A stretch of DNA of 64,000 bases from Thalassobacillus sp043497085 (GTDB taxonomy: Bacteria; Bacillota; Bacilli; Bacillales; Halobacillaceae), in the NCBI GenBank assembly GCA_043497085.1, contig JBIEKI010000004.1, one strand, 5' to 3'. The position numbers were made by a program, and so were the translations under genes. Shown here piece by piece: positions 26,783-35,036 of this stretch (position 1 is the first letter of the stretch; every line of letters begins with the position of its first letter). The notes beneath the pieces were generated by a model. It saw nothing but the letters and a program-made list of their open reading frames with translations, had not been told where the DNA came from and made no database searches.

Positions 26783-27049
26783 TTATTCTATCTTTTTTGT
26801 CGATTGAGGAGGGAGCGCGAAGGGTTTTTTCACTAAAATAACATCCGTACCGATGTTGATGATCTGGTCCCATGGTATCACCGCTTCTTCATCTTTTCCA
26901 AACAATCCCATCATTTTCCCTTTTAGTGTGATTACGATGGCAACCACTTTTCCGTTATCGACATCTATATCCAAATCAGCAATCTGGCCAAGCCGTTCAC
27001 CTGTTTCCATTGCGATGATATCTTTCATTTGTAATTCTGAAATCATCAT
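26783..27049 (-). CDS. ylmC: PRC-barrel protein, YlmC/YmxH sporulation family
   Basis: Small PRC-barrel protein of the family placed next to sigG or spoIIG in spore formers; function not defined. The 88-residue product starts MMISELQMKDIIAMETGERLG... as is typical, and contains DLDIDVDNGKVVAIVI. The start ATG at 27049 follows AAGGTGATTGGAT. It heads the ylmC-pgeF-ylmE-sepF-ylmG series and is separated from sigG by composite repeat copy 4. Confidence 0.9.
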   Translation of the reverse strand: MMISELQMKDIIAMETGERLGQIADLDIDVDNGKVVAIVITLKGKMMGLFGKDEEAVIPWDQIINIGTDVILVKKPFALPPQSTKKIE

Positions 27050-27117
27050 ATCCAATCACCTTCCTTGCTCCATTCTATGCAAGAAAGGTGGATTACATGG
27101 TTCTAAAATATAAAAAA

Positions 27118-27611
27118 GCGCTGTGAAATCTAATTATTTGATTTTACAGTTCACCTCCCTTTACATGAAGACTCAGTTTCGAGATAGTTTGGTCCGTTAC
27201 CATGAGAGAAAGGGGATGTTCCGGGAAACAACTCGCTTTCCTGCGGGGGATCTGGCAAGCTTCCTCGGGCTAAAGCCCTGCGGGATCTCGCCTAGCCCCT
27301 TCTCCCGCGGGAGTCTCCCCGTTTCCCTTCCCATCCATCCAGATTAGTAATAAACGGACCCTCCAAAAAGAGAAGAATGTAGCTTAGAACTTCATCCTTG
27401 AGCTTTTACCAAGAATGTAAAGGCACCAAAGTCTTCAATCATAGGGCGGTTTTCGTAGAGGTGATTTCGAGAACTTCCCATGGCTAGGGGCGTAGGGAAA
27501 CGGTGAGACTCATGTGGGAAGCCCCTAATCTCCAACAATATCTCGAAATCAAGTCTTCGACTTTACGGCCATATTGTTGAATAAATCCCTTAGGAACGTT
27601 TTTAAATAGCC
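27118..27611. repeat. Composite palindromic element, copy 4 (second core deleted internally)
   Basis: About 494 bp from GCGCTGTGAAATC to TTTAAATAGCC. The first core (about 27210-27330, reverse) is nearly the same as that at 55750-55870. The second (about 27495-27520, forward) keeps GGAAACGGTGAGACTCATGTGGGA but has lost most of the palindrome. The right arm, TATCTCGAAATCAAGTCTTC then GACTTTACGGCC (27538-27570), is intact. Fills the gap between ylmC and sigG with no gene. Confidence 0.85.
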
Positions 27612-27616
27612 AAAAT

Positions 27617-27648
27617 AAAAAGTGCACCGGGGATACGGTGCACTTTGT
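27617..27648 (-). terminator. Intrinsic terminator of sigG
   Basis: AGTGCACCG pairs with CGGTGCACT around a 6-base loop and is followed by TTTTT on the minus strand, 13 bases after the sigG stop. Confidence 0.88.
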
Positions 27649-27660
27649 GAATAGCTTGGT

Positions 27661-28440
27661 TTATTCAAACATGGTTGTGTTCATTTCTTTTATGGCTGCT
27701 TTTTCAAGCCTGGAAACCTGCGCTTGAGATATTCCGATTTCATCCGCCACTTCCATTTGCGTTTTTCCTTGGAAGAAACGTTTCGTTAAAATCATTTTTT
27801 CCCGGTCATTCAACCGCTTCATGCCTTCTCTTAGAGATAATTCATCAAGCCATACCGAGTCTTTATGCTTTTCGTCCTTTAGTTGATCCATGACGAATAT
27901 TGGATCTCCTCCATCATTGTAGATCGGTTCGAACAATGAAACCGGATCCTGGATAGCATCCATAGCGAAGACGACATCTTCGTGGGGGACCCCCATTTCC
28001 TTGGCTATTTCAGCGGGTGCCGGATCCTTTGAACGTTCACTGATTAACTTCTCCCGCATCTGCAAGGCTTTATACGCGGTATCGCGTAACGAACGTGATA
28101 CACGGATCGGGTTGTTATCCCGAAGGTACCTGCGGATTTCACCAATAATCATCGGAACAGCATAAGTAGAAAACTTTACATTATGGCTTAAATCAAAATT
28201 ATCGATGGATTTCATAAGACCAATACAACCCACCTGGAAAAGATCATCCACGTACTCGCCACGGTTATTGAACCGCTGAATGACACTCAATACCAGTCGT
28301 AAGTTGCCATTGACTAGTTCCTCCCTGGCAGATCGGTCTCCACTTTGCATCCGTTTGAACAAAATACGCATTTCATCATTTTTAAGTACTGGAAGCTTAG
28401 ATGTATCTACACCACATATTTCAACTTTATGTCTAGTCAC
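27661..28440 (-). CDS. sigG: Sporulation sigma factor SigG
   Basis: Late forespore-specific sigma factor. The 259-residue protein is typical of sigma-70 group 3, with region 2 (GCIGLMKSIDNFDLSHNVKF) and region 4 (KTQMEVADEIGISQAQVSRLE). The N-terminal KVEICGVDTSKLPVLKNDEM signature is specific to SigG. The start is GTG after GGGAGGGTAAAATACC. Located 118 bases after sigE, so it may get read-through from the spoIIG operon as well as a forespore promoter, which I could not place. Confidence 0.97.
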   Translation of the reverse strand: MTRHKVEICGVDTSKLPVLKNDEMRILFKRMQSGDRSAREELVNGNLRLVLSVIQRFNNRGEYVDDLFQVGCIGLMKSIDNFDLSHNVKFSTYAVPMIIGEIRRYLRDNNPIRVSRSLRDTAYKALQMREKLISERSKDPAPAEIAKEMGVPHEDVVFAMDAIQDPVSLFEPIYNDGGDPIFVMDQLKDEKHKDSVWLDELSLREGMKRLNDREKMILTKRFFQGKTQMEVADEIGISQAQVSRLEKAAIKEMNTTMFE

Positions 28441-28558
28441 GGTATTTTACCCTCCCAGGAAGCTATTCACGATTCAGTATCTCCCCGGGCTGGGAATTAT
28501 ATGCATATCCAATTAAGACAAAACAGCGAACGTATGTTTCAAAAATACCGGGAAAGTG

Positions 28559-29278
28559 CTATACCATCTTGTTAAATTCCCGTTTCAATCTTTTAATAAT
28601 TTTTTTCTCAAGCCTTGAAATATAGGACTGGGATATACCGAGCATGTCGGCGACATCTTTTTGGGTCTTTTCTTCTTTATCCACAAGGCCGAACCGGAGC
28701 TCCATGATTTGCTTTTCCCTGTCATTCAGCTGTTCTAATGCTTTTTTCAATAACCGTTTATCGACTTTATCTTCGATACCTTTGGTAATGATATCTTCCT
28801 CCGTACCGAGAATATCAGATAGCAGCAGTTCATTTCCATCCCAATCGACGTTCAACGGTTCGTCGAAAGAAACTTCTGACTTTAATTTATTGCTTTTCCG
28901 CAGATGCATGAGAATTTCATTTTCGATACAGCGAGAGGCGTAAGTAGCAAGCTTGATTTTCTTTTCTGGATTAAAGGTATTCACGGCTTTGATCAATCCA
29001 ATTGTGCCAATGCTGATCAAATCTTCGATATTCAAACCAGTGTTTTCGAATTTTCGTGCAATATAGACGACCAGCCGCAAATTACGTTCAATCAACATCG
29101 CCCTTGCGGCTTTATCCCCTTTCGGCAGCCGCTTTAACAGCTCTGCCTCTTCTTCTCTTGATAACGGAGGGGGAAGCGCTTCGCTTCCTCCTATGTAATA
29201 AATTTCATTTGTTTTCAAGCCAAGCTTCAATAAAATCCGATAATACCAGAGTCGTAACTTCAACTTCCATTTGCTCAT
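28559..29278 (-). CDS. sigE: Sporulation sigma factor SigE (pro-form)
   Basis: Early mother-cell sigma factor made as an inactive membrane-bound precursor. The 239-residue product has the hydrophobic/basic pro-sequence (WKLKLRLWYYRILLKLGLKT) and the cleavage region around EIYYIGGSEALPPP (about residues 25-38) cut by SpoIIGA. Core regions 2 and 4 follow (IGTIGLIKAVNTFNPEKKI; KTQKDVADMLGISQSYISRLE). It lies 17 bases after spoIIGA, forming the spoIIG operon. Confidence 0.97.
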   Translation of the reverse strand: MSKWKLKLRLWYYRILLKLGLKTNEIYYIGGSEALPPPLSREEEAELLKRLPKGDKAARAMLIERNLRLVVYIARKFENTGLNIEDLISIGTIGLIKAVNTFNPEKKIKLATYASRCIENEILMHLRKSNKLKSEVSFDEPLNVDWDGNELLLSDILGTEEDIITKGIEDKVDKRLLKKALEQLNDREKQIMELRFGLVDKEEKTQKDVADMLGISQSYISRLEKKIIKRLKREFNKMV

Positions 29279-29295
29279 ATCAAAACCCCTTCCTT

Positions 29296-30210
29296 TTAAG
29301 CTACTTTTCCTTTTTGCATCATTTCCGGATGAAGCAGGACATGATAGCTGTCATCATCCGTCAATCTGCCGAACTGCAGACCCAGTAGCGGAGCATGCAT
29401 GCTGATTTTTTTCTTCTCATCACTAACTAATTCGATTTTGTCTAATTGTATGGCCAGCATTAATTTCCTTTCTCCACTGGCACCCTTGTATGGAATGAAA
29501 TGGACGGATTCCTGTAACGAATCAGGGATCCGGTTAATGTCATAACTTTCTTCCACTTCTTTAAGCTCCGACCATTCCTCCTCGGTGACAAACGCACGGA
29601 ATACCTCTTCATCTCCAAGAAAAACCAGCTTGTTTGTCAACGGGTCACTCAAATGATTTCCACTATCCACCAAACCGGTGGAAACAGCTTTTCTCCCTTT
29701 CCACTCTAAAATAACTTCATAAATTTCCTCGTATTTCAATTTCAATATTGCAATCCGCTGTAAGCGATGTTTTGTAAACCACCAGGCAACAGGAAACCCA
29801 ATAAGTACAAATATCCAACTGATTGGATCGCCATAGCCTGTTGAGAAGGTGACCATTCCTGGTGCAGACATCTGGACATTCATTTTCAAGAAAAAATGAC
29901 TGGCAAACAGGGCGCCTCCAATCGCAAAAGTGACAAAATAGAAACTGGTCAAGTTACGTAAATAAACGGATATAGACTTATAAGGGAATGCTGCCAATAT
30001 GATAACCATCGAATAAGCAAATTTTCCTAATGGAGATACTAGCCAGGAATCTGAAAAAAATATCGTCAGAGGTACAATAAGGGAGGCGATCAGAGCAGCA
30101 AACATAATTCTTCGCATCGTTGTATAAGACTTTGTGACTGCCTGGGTTATAATCAGAATCATTCCATCTACCAAAAAATTAAGCAGCCATACGGCGTCGA
30201 GATAGATCAT
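29296..30210 (-). CDS. spoIIGA: Sigma-E processing peptidase SpoIIGA
   Basis: Membrane aspartic protease that cleaves pro-SigE after the forespore signal. 304 residues from the ATG at 30210 (a GTG one codon earlier is possible; the GAGGTG RBS overlaps this region, so the start is not settled). Five transmembrane segments fill residues 1-145. The soluble domain has the catalytic Asp in GLVDSGNHLSDP near residue 182. Preceded by a promoter of the spoIIG type. Confidence 0.95.
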   Translation of the reverse strand: MIYLDAVWLLNFLVDGMILIITQAVTKSYTTMRRIMFAALIASLIVPLTIFFSDSWLVSPLGKFAYSMVIILAAFPYKSISVYLRNLTSFYFVTFAIGGALFASHFFLKMNVQMSAPGMVTFSTGYGDPISWIFVLIGFPVAWWFTKHRLQRIAILKLKYEEIYEVILEWKGRKAVSTGLVDSGNHLSDPLTNKLVFLGDEEVFRAFVTEEEWSELKEVEESYDINRIPDSLQESVHFIPYKGASGERKLMLAIQLDKIELVSDEKKKISMHAPLLGLQFGRLTDDDSYHVLLHPEMMQKGKVA

Positions 30211-30247
30211 CACCTCTTTCTCCTTTTCTCAATAAATAGTGATACCA

Positions 30248-30281
30248 AGTATAAGACATGCTGTTCCTAAAAGTCTGTCAC
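30248..30281 (-). promoter_or_regulatory. spoIIG-type promoter with 22-bp spacer
   Basis: The minus strand has GTGACA (30276-30281) and TATACT (30248-30253) separated by 22 bases. B. subtilis spoIIG is a sigma-A promoter with the same abnormal 22-base spacing and depends on Spo0A~P. A Spo0A-box match TGTCGAA lies at 30364-30370 on the plus strand, farther upstream than in B. subtilis. Confidence 0.6.
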
Positions 30282-30376
30282 TTTCTGCCATGACAGGAAG
30301 ACTTTTTTTAGCCGATTTTGTCGCTGTCCGATAAGCATCCTTATCAAGTCGAGCATTAAAGCATGTCGAAACGTAA

Positions 30377-30406
30377 AAAAGGCTTCCTGGTACCAGGAAG
30401 CCTTTT
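30377..30406. terminator. Perfect palindrome, possible bidirectional terminator
   Basis: AAAAGGCTTCCTGG pairs with CCAGGAAGCCTTTT around TA, a perfect 14-bp arm with T-runs on both strands. It lies between ftsZ and spoIIGA, about 55 bases from the ftsZ terminator, with no gene between. Confidence 0.6.
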
Positions 30407-30461
30407 ATGATTGAGACGGAAGAGGATACTGGAAATTCAAAGGTTTAACGGAGGACATAAC

Positions 30462-30495
30462 AAAGAGCCTCCTGCTGAATGGCAGGAGGCTCTTT
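30462..30495 (-). terminator. Intrinsic terminator of ftsZ
   Basis: AAAGAGCCTCCTGC pairs with GCAGGAGGCTCTTT around a 6-base loop, 12 bases after the ftsZ stop on the minus strand. Confidence 0.88.
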
Positions 30496-30506
30496 CATTA
30501 TTGTTA

Positions 30507-31673
30507 CTATCGTCTACGGTTGCGATTTCTTAAAAATGTCGGGATATCCAATGTGTCTTCTTCTTGATTACCACCACGCTGTTGGGATGGCATTTCCTGC
30601 TGGCGTGGCTCTTCTCTTCTTCTCTCCAGACGGTCTGGCTGTTGTTGCTGCTGATTAACGCCGCCCCCGCCCATTTGGCCAAGAGCCGGACGCTGTTTGT
30701 TCTGGCTCTGGCTCAATTGAGCTTCATCGAAACCAGTTGCAATTACAGTTACGACAATTTCATCTTTCAGGTTCTCATTTATCACGGAACCGAAGATGAC
30801 GTTTACTTCCTGGTCGGCTGCTGAAGTCACAATGTCAGCCGCCTCTTGTACTTCATACAAGCTTAAATTAGAACCGCCGGTGATGTTCATCAATACACCG
30901 TGAGCGCCATCAATGGAAGTTTCCAGTAATGGGGAAGATATCGCTTTTTTAGCAGCTTCCACAGCACGGCTTTCACCTGTTGCAATTCCAATTCCCATCA
31001 AAGCAGACCCTTTATCCATCATGATCGTCTTAACGTCTGCAAAGTCAACATTGATCAGACCTGGGACTGCAATCAAGTCAGAGATACCTTGGACACCTTG
31101 ACGAAGCACATTATCCGCTTCACGGAATGCTTCCAGCATCGGCGTATTCTTATCAACAATTTCCAATAGTCGGTCATTTGGAATAACAATCAATGTATCC
31201 ACGGCACTTTTCAGGGCATCTGTACCGCCTGTCGCCTGTACAGACCGCTTCTTACCTTCGAATGTAAATGGGCGTGTAACGACACCGACAGTCAATGCTC
31301 CTAGTTCTTTTGCCACGTTGGCGATGACAGGCGCTGCACCAGTACCGGTACCTCCACCCATACCAGCTGTAACGAACACCATGTCTGCCCCTTGCAAGGC
31401 TTCTTCCAGCTGTTCCTTACTTTCTTCCGCAGCCTTTTTACCTACTTCCGGGTTGGCACCTGCGCCAAGACCGCGGGTAAGTTTACCACCGATTTGCATT
31501 TTCACTTCTGCTTTAGAAAGATTCAAGGCTTGGGCGTCCGTGTTGACTGCGATAAATTCAACACCTTGCACTCCATGTTCAATCATTCGGTTGACAGCGT
31601 TGCTTCCGCCGCCACCTACTCCAATAACTTTTATTGTTGCTAGTTGGTCCATGCTTGTATCAAAATCTAACAT
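30507..31673 (-). CDS. ftsZ: Cell division protein FtsZ
   Basis: Tubulin-like GTPase that forms the division ring. ATG at 31673 follows GGGAGGAACGAAAA and gives MLDFDTSMDQLATIK; 388 residues. The GTP-binding tubulin signature GGGTGTGAAP lies near residues 104-113, with the T7 loop NVDFADV near 207. A Gln-rich variable linker follows, then the conserved C-terminal peptide DIPTFLRNRNRRR that docks FtsA, SepF and EzrA. Immediately follows ftsA. Confidence 0.98.
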   Translation of the reverse strand: MLDFDTSMDQLATIKVIGVGGGGSNAVNRMIEHGVQGVEFIAVNTDAQALNLSKAEVKMQIGGKLTRGLGAGANPEVGKKAAEESKEQLEEALQGADMVFVTAGMGGGTGTGAAPVIANVAKELGALTVGVVTRPFTFEGKKRSVQATGGTDALKSAVDTLIVIPNDRLLEIVDKNTPMLEAFREADNVLRQGVQGISDLIAVPGLINVDFADVKTIMMDKGSALMGIGIATGESRAVEAAKKAISSPLLETSIDGAHGVLMNITGGSNLSLYEVQEAADIVTSAADQEVNVIFGSVINENLKDEIVVTVIATGFDEAQLSQSQNKQRPALGQMGGGGVNQQQQQPDRLERRREEPRQQEMPSQQRGGNQEEDTLDIPTFLRNRNRRR

Positions 31674-31747
31674 TTTTCGTTCCTCCCAGTTCAAAGATTA
31701 CGAGACTTATTTTAGCTTCCATTCGTCGGATATGAAGGAAACGTTGT

Positions 31748-33052
31748 TTAGTCGAAAAAGTATTTCAGTAGATTAGATAATCCTGATTCTTTTTTCTCTT
31801 TTTCTTCCTTAACAGGCTTTTCTTGTGGTTCTTGTTGTTTTACGGCACTCCGTTTCTGCTTTTTCGGTCTCGGTTGTTGATGTTCTCCCATTTGTACAGA
31901 TGGAAAAATCTCTTTTCCTTGTATTTTCGCATTACGATAAGCGAATTGCAAGATACCGACACCACTTGTGAATTGAGGTTCACGAACCCCGATATAATCC
32001 GGGATCGCCAATCGGATATTCGCATGGAAGATATCCTGTGCCAACTCCATCACACCAGGCATACTCATTGTGCCACCTGTCAGTACGAAACCTCCAGGAA
32101 GATCTTTTACTCCCATCCGGTGGATTTCTTGTGCTGCAAAAACATAAATCTCTTCTAGTCTAGCTTCAATCATATCAGATAATTGCAATTGATTGAATGT
32201 TTGTTTTCGATTACTTCCGATAATTGTTACTTCAAATTGTTCTTCTTCCCGGGCATCATCGAAAAAGGCATGTCCATGTTCCAATTTGATTTCCTCTGCT
32301 TCTTCCGTAGAAGTCCTCAAACCGATTGATAAGTCTTTCGTAATATTATCCCCGCCTAAAGCGGTCATGCTTGTCCCTTTCAGGTGTCCATCTTCAAAGA
32401 CGGAAACAGTAGTGCTTCCACCTCCGATATCGATCAATGCAACACCTAGATTCTTTTCATCATCAGATAATGCCACTGTACCTGCAGCAAGTGGCTGAAG
32501 GCATATATCCAACACTTGAAGTTCAGCTCTTTCCACACACTTCAGCAAGTTATGTAGCACAGTTTTTGAACAAGTTATGATTGTTCCTTCCATTTCCAGG
32601 CGTACGCCGATCATCCCACGTGGATCTGTAATTTCATCCTGTCCATCTACAATGAACTGTTTAGGAATGACATCGATGATTTCACGTTCCGGAGGTATGG
32701 AAATGACTTGCGCGGCATCGATGACGCGCTTGATGTCTTCATTTCCGATCTCCCTGTCGTCGCTGGACACAGCTACCACACCATGACATGGCTGCAGCTG
32801 AATATGATTCCCGTTCACCCCGACAACGACTCGATCTATTTTCATATCGACCATTCTCTCCGCCTGCTCGACTGCCGAACGGATGGACTGGACCGTTTGG
32901 TCGATATCTACGATTGCTCCTTTTTTCATACCATTTGATTTTGCGGTACCCACACCGATGATATTAAGGGAATCATTTAAGATTTCCCCAATGATCACTT
33001 TAATACGGGTGGTTCCGATATCTAAACTTACTAGAATTTCATTTTGATTCAA
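31748..33052 (-). CDS. ftsA: Cell division protein FtsA
   Basis: Actin-like membrane tether for FtsZ. The frame is open to 33094, but the RBS AGGAGGTG sits 8 bases before a TTG at 33052, giving (M)NQNEILVSLDIGTTRIKVI, which aligns with family N-termini; 434 residues. The actin-type ATP site includes VALIDIGGGSTTVSVF and LTGGTMSMPGV. The extreme C-terminus (SGLSNLLKYFFD) is the amphipathic membrane-targeting helix. Confidence 0.96.
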   Translation of the reverse strand: MNQNEILVSLDIGTTRIKVIIGEILNDSLNIIGVGTAKSNGMKKGAIVDIDQTVQSIRSAVEQAERMVDMKIDRVVVGVNGNHIQLQPCHGVVAVSSDDREIGNEDIKRVIDAAQVISIPPEREIIDVIPKQFIVDGQDEITDPRGMIGVRLEMEGTIITCSKTVLHNLLKCVERAELQVLDICLQPLAAGTVALSDDEKNLGVALIDIGGGSTTVSVFEDGHLKGTSMTALGGDNITKDLSIGLRTSTEEAEEIKLEHGHAFFDDAREEEQFEVTIIGSNRKQTFNQLQLSDMIEARLEEIYVFAAQEIHRMGVKDLPGGFVLTGGTMSMPGVMELAQDIFHANIRLAIPDYIGVREPQFTSGVGILQFAYRNAKIQGKEIFPSVQMGEHQQPRPKKQKRSAVKQQEPQEKPVKEEKEKKESGLSNLLKYFFD

Positions 33053-33094
33053 AAGCGATGCACCTCCTGCACTAAAGGCATATGAATAGTTCAA

Positions 33095-33123
33095 ATATTA
33101 TCGAATATAAGAAGAAAATACAA
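33095..33123 (-). promoter_or_regulatory. Possible promoter for ftsA-ftsZ
   Basis: TTGTAT (33118-33123) and TAATAT (33095-33100) lie 17 bases apart on the minus strand, about 45 bases before the ftsA start, in an AT-rich 183-base gap after sbp. A weak match; inferred. Confidence 0.4.
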
Positions 33124-33235
33124 TCCATTTCACCTTTCGTAAATAGATTGATATATTATGTGGTTCTTTTCGCTCACATAACTGGAAATAGAATCAATTC
33201 ATGTTCTGTTTCCACAGAAAGCCGTGATAATCCTC

Positions 33236-33604
33236 TTATTTTTCCGTATTTTTTTTTAGTTTGTTCGAAGTACGCAGATTACTGATTAAATGTCTTCTGA
33301 TAATCGCTATATTCTGGAATAAACGGACCCCAAACGCGAATACAGCAGCCAGATATAAATCGATACCGAGCTGTACCCCTAAAAATGCCAATAAGGCAGC
33401 TAATGCTACGTTGGAAAAGAAACCAGTCAAAAATACAATGTCATCGAATTTCTTTTCTAACTGGGCCCGAATACCGCCTAGCAATGTATCGAAAGCAGCA
33501 AGAACCGCTATGGTCAAGTAATCAGTGTATGCATCCGGCACACGGATATCTGTCAACAGACCCAGGACCATCCCGACCAATAAAAATGCAATCGGCAGCC
33601 ACAT
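33236..33604 (-). CDS. sbp: Small basic protein Sbp (DUF1290)
   Basis: Conserved membrane protein of unknown function always found just before ftsA in Bacillaceae. The 122-residue product is hydrophobic with three or four membrane segments (WLPIAFLLVGMVLGLL at the N-terminus; FFSNVALAALLAFLGVQLGI in the middle). A basic C-terminus ends RTSNKLKKNTEK. The start overlaps the ylxX stop by one base (TAATG). Confidence 0.92.
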   Translation of the reverse strand: MWLPIAFLLVGMVLGLLTDIRVPDAYTDYLTIAVLAAFDTLLGGIRAQLEKKFDDIVFLTGFFSNVALAALLAFLGVQLGIDLYLAAVFAFGVRLFQNIAIIRRHLISNLRTSNKLKKNTEK

Positions 33605-34329
33605 TAGTTTTCACCTGTTTCTTTACTGGAATCAAGCTCCAGTATTCCCAGCTGAAGATTATCATCATAGCCAGGAAGTTTCATATTTTTTTCCGCCTGC
33701 ACATCCAAGGAAATATCATCAAGCGCGAACATATCCCTGGAGCGGCTGGCATTTACATAATCAAGCATTTTTTGTGGATTACTGGTAAGAACTTTTATCT
33801 CCACCGGTAAAGGCTGCATCGGCCGGTTATTCACATAGGTATCTCCATTTACATTCCTGATTGGAGATAAACTGACCACCCTCTCCTCCCCTACCGCTAT
33901 CCCTTCGGCACCAAATGTATTCAATTCATTGATCAGATGCGTCAACAAAGAGGGACTCACCGTCGGATAAGCAGGGGCATCTTCCTCCCACTCTTGAAAA
34001 ATCGGAGCAAGTTTAATGGTGATGCCACTTCCTTCCAGTGAGGTCAACCCGGCTTGCTGCTCTAACTGCTCTATAGAACCTTTCAAAGTTTCCAGCTTTT
34101 CTTCATCAGAAACTTCGTCATACTCTTCCAGGATACTATCCGCTTTGGTGATCTGCTCCAGTAACTCCTGCTGCAGCTTTTGCTGTTCCTGGAGTTCTTG
34201 TCGGACTTCCCATTGATCGCGCGTATCGCGAAGTTCAGGTTCTGAAGAAGCCGTTTGAAATTGAATGGCGACCATAAAGCCAACAATTGCGAAAATGATT
34301 GACATGAGCCATTTACTACGCTTACTCAC
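33604..34329 (-). CDS. ylxX: DUF881 family division-cluster protein (YlxX)
   Basis: Second of two adjacent DUF881 proteins between divIB and sbp; role unknown, probably envelope-facing. About 241 residues from a GTG at 34329 (a GTG three codons upstream crowds the RBS). There is one N-terminal membrane anchor (WLMSIIFAIVGFMVAIQFQ), a coiled coil at about residues 35-85, then the DUF881 domain (LTHLINELNTFGAEGIAVG and PVEIKVLTSNPQKMLDYV). Paralogue of the preceding ylxW. Confidence 0.9.
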   Translation of the reverse strand: MSKRSKWLMSIIFAIVGFMVAIQFQTASSEPELRDTRDQWEVRQELQEQQKLQQELLEQITKADSILEEYDEVSDEEKLETLKGSIEQLEQQAGLTSLEGSGITIKLAPIFQEWEEDAPAYPTVSPSLLTHLINELNTFGAEGIAVGEERVVSLSPIRNVNGDTYVNNRPMQPLPVEIKVLTSNPQKMLDYVNASRSRDMFALDDISLDVQAEKNMKLPGYDDNLQLGILELDSSKETGEN

Positions 34330-34334
34330 AGCAT

Positions 34335-35036
34335 TCACCCTTCACTGGAAAGTCTTGCATCCATCTGAATAGCCTCCGACTTTTCCAGCTCTACTTCAAT
34401 ATTGTCAGCGACCAGCTGATCGACAACCCCATTTTTCAATGAGAAACTGGAAAACAGCACTTCCGGATCGCCGATCGCAGAAATGACAAATGGAGCGGGA
34501 TGCTGTGTTCCATCCACTGTAATGACTGGGCCTGTACAAGCAAAATAACTGTTGCTGAGATATCGCTGGCCGTTGATAGCTATTGCTTTAGCTCCAGCAC
34601 TCTTTAGCTCATTGACCACTTTATGGATATGAGGCTCATGCACAATATAATTGTTCGCATGCGCTTCATCGGGGATATATTCCGCATCCCTGAGGGTTAC
34701 CTTCATTCCTGGCCCTTCTACTGGCAGCTCTCCGGTAAGCAGCTGAAGTTTTTTCTTCCGTTCTACAAAATCTGCGATCTGTCGTTCGCTTGATGCCAAA
34801 TTGTTTTCAAATTGCTGAATTTTTTCTGTTTTGCCTTGTAGTTCCTCCCGAAGCTCTTTGTTCTTTTCCTCTAAATCAAGGAGCTGTTTCCGGTAAAAAT
34901 ATTCCTTTTCCCACGTGCGCTCGGTCAGTTTAACCATTTGGGACTCTGTATCGGCCTGTGTATAACTATAAGATACTAAGAATCCCGTTGCCAAGAGAAC
35001 GAAAGCGAGAATGACATGCTTACCCTTGAGTTTCAT
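34335..35036 (-). CDS. ylxW: DUF881 family division-cluster protein (YlxW)
   Basis: First DUF881 protein after divIB. The frame begins further upstream inside divIB, but the ATG at 35036 has GAGGAG at 7 bases and yields MKLKGKHVILAFVLLATGF, a signal-anchor; 233 residues. A coiled coil (about residues 30-80, rich in K, E and Q) precedes the DUF881 domain (HIHKVVNELKSAGAKAIAIN and APFVISAIGDPEVLFSSF). Overlaps the divIB end by 17 bases. Confidence 0.9.
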   Translation of the reverse strand: MKLKGKHVILAFVLLATGFLVSYSYTQADTESQMVKLTERTWEKEYFYRKQLLDLEEKNKELREELQGKTEKIQQFENNLASSERQIADFVERKKKLQLLTGELPVEGPGMKVTLRDAEYIPDEAHANNYIVHEPHIHKVVNELKSAGAKAIAINGQRYLSNSYFACTGPVITVDGTQHPAPFVISAIGDPEVLFSSFSLKNGVVDQLVADNIEVELEKSEAIQMDARLSSEG

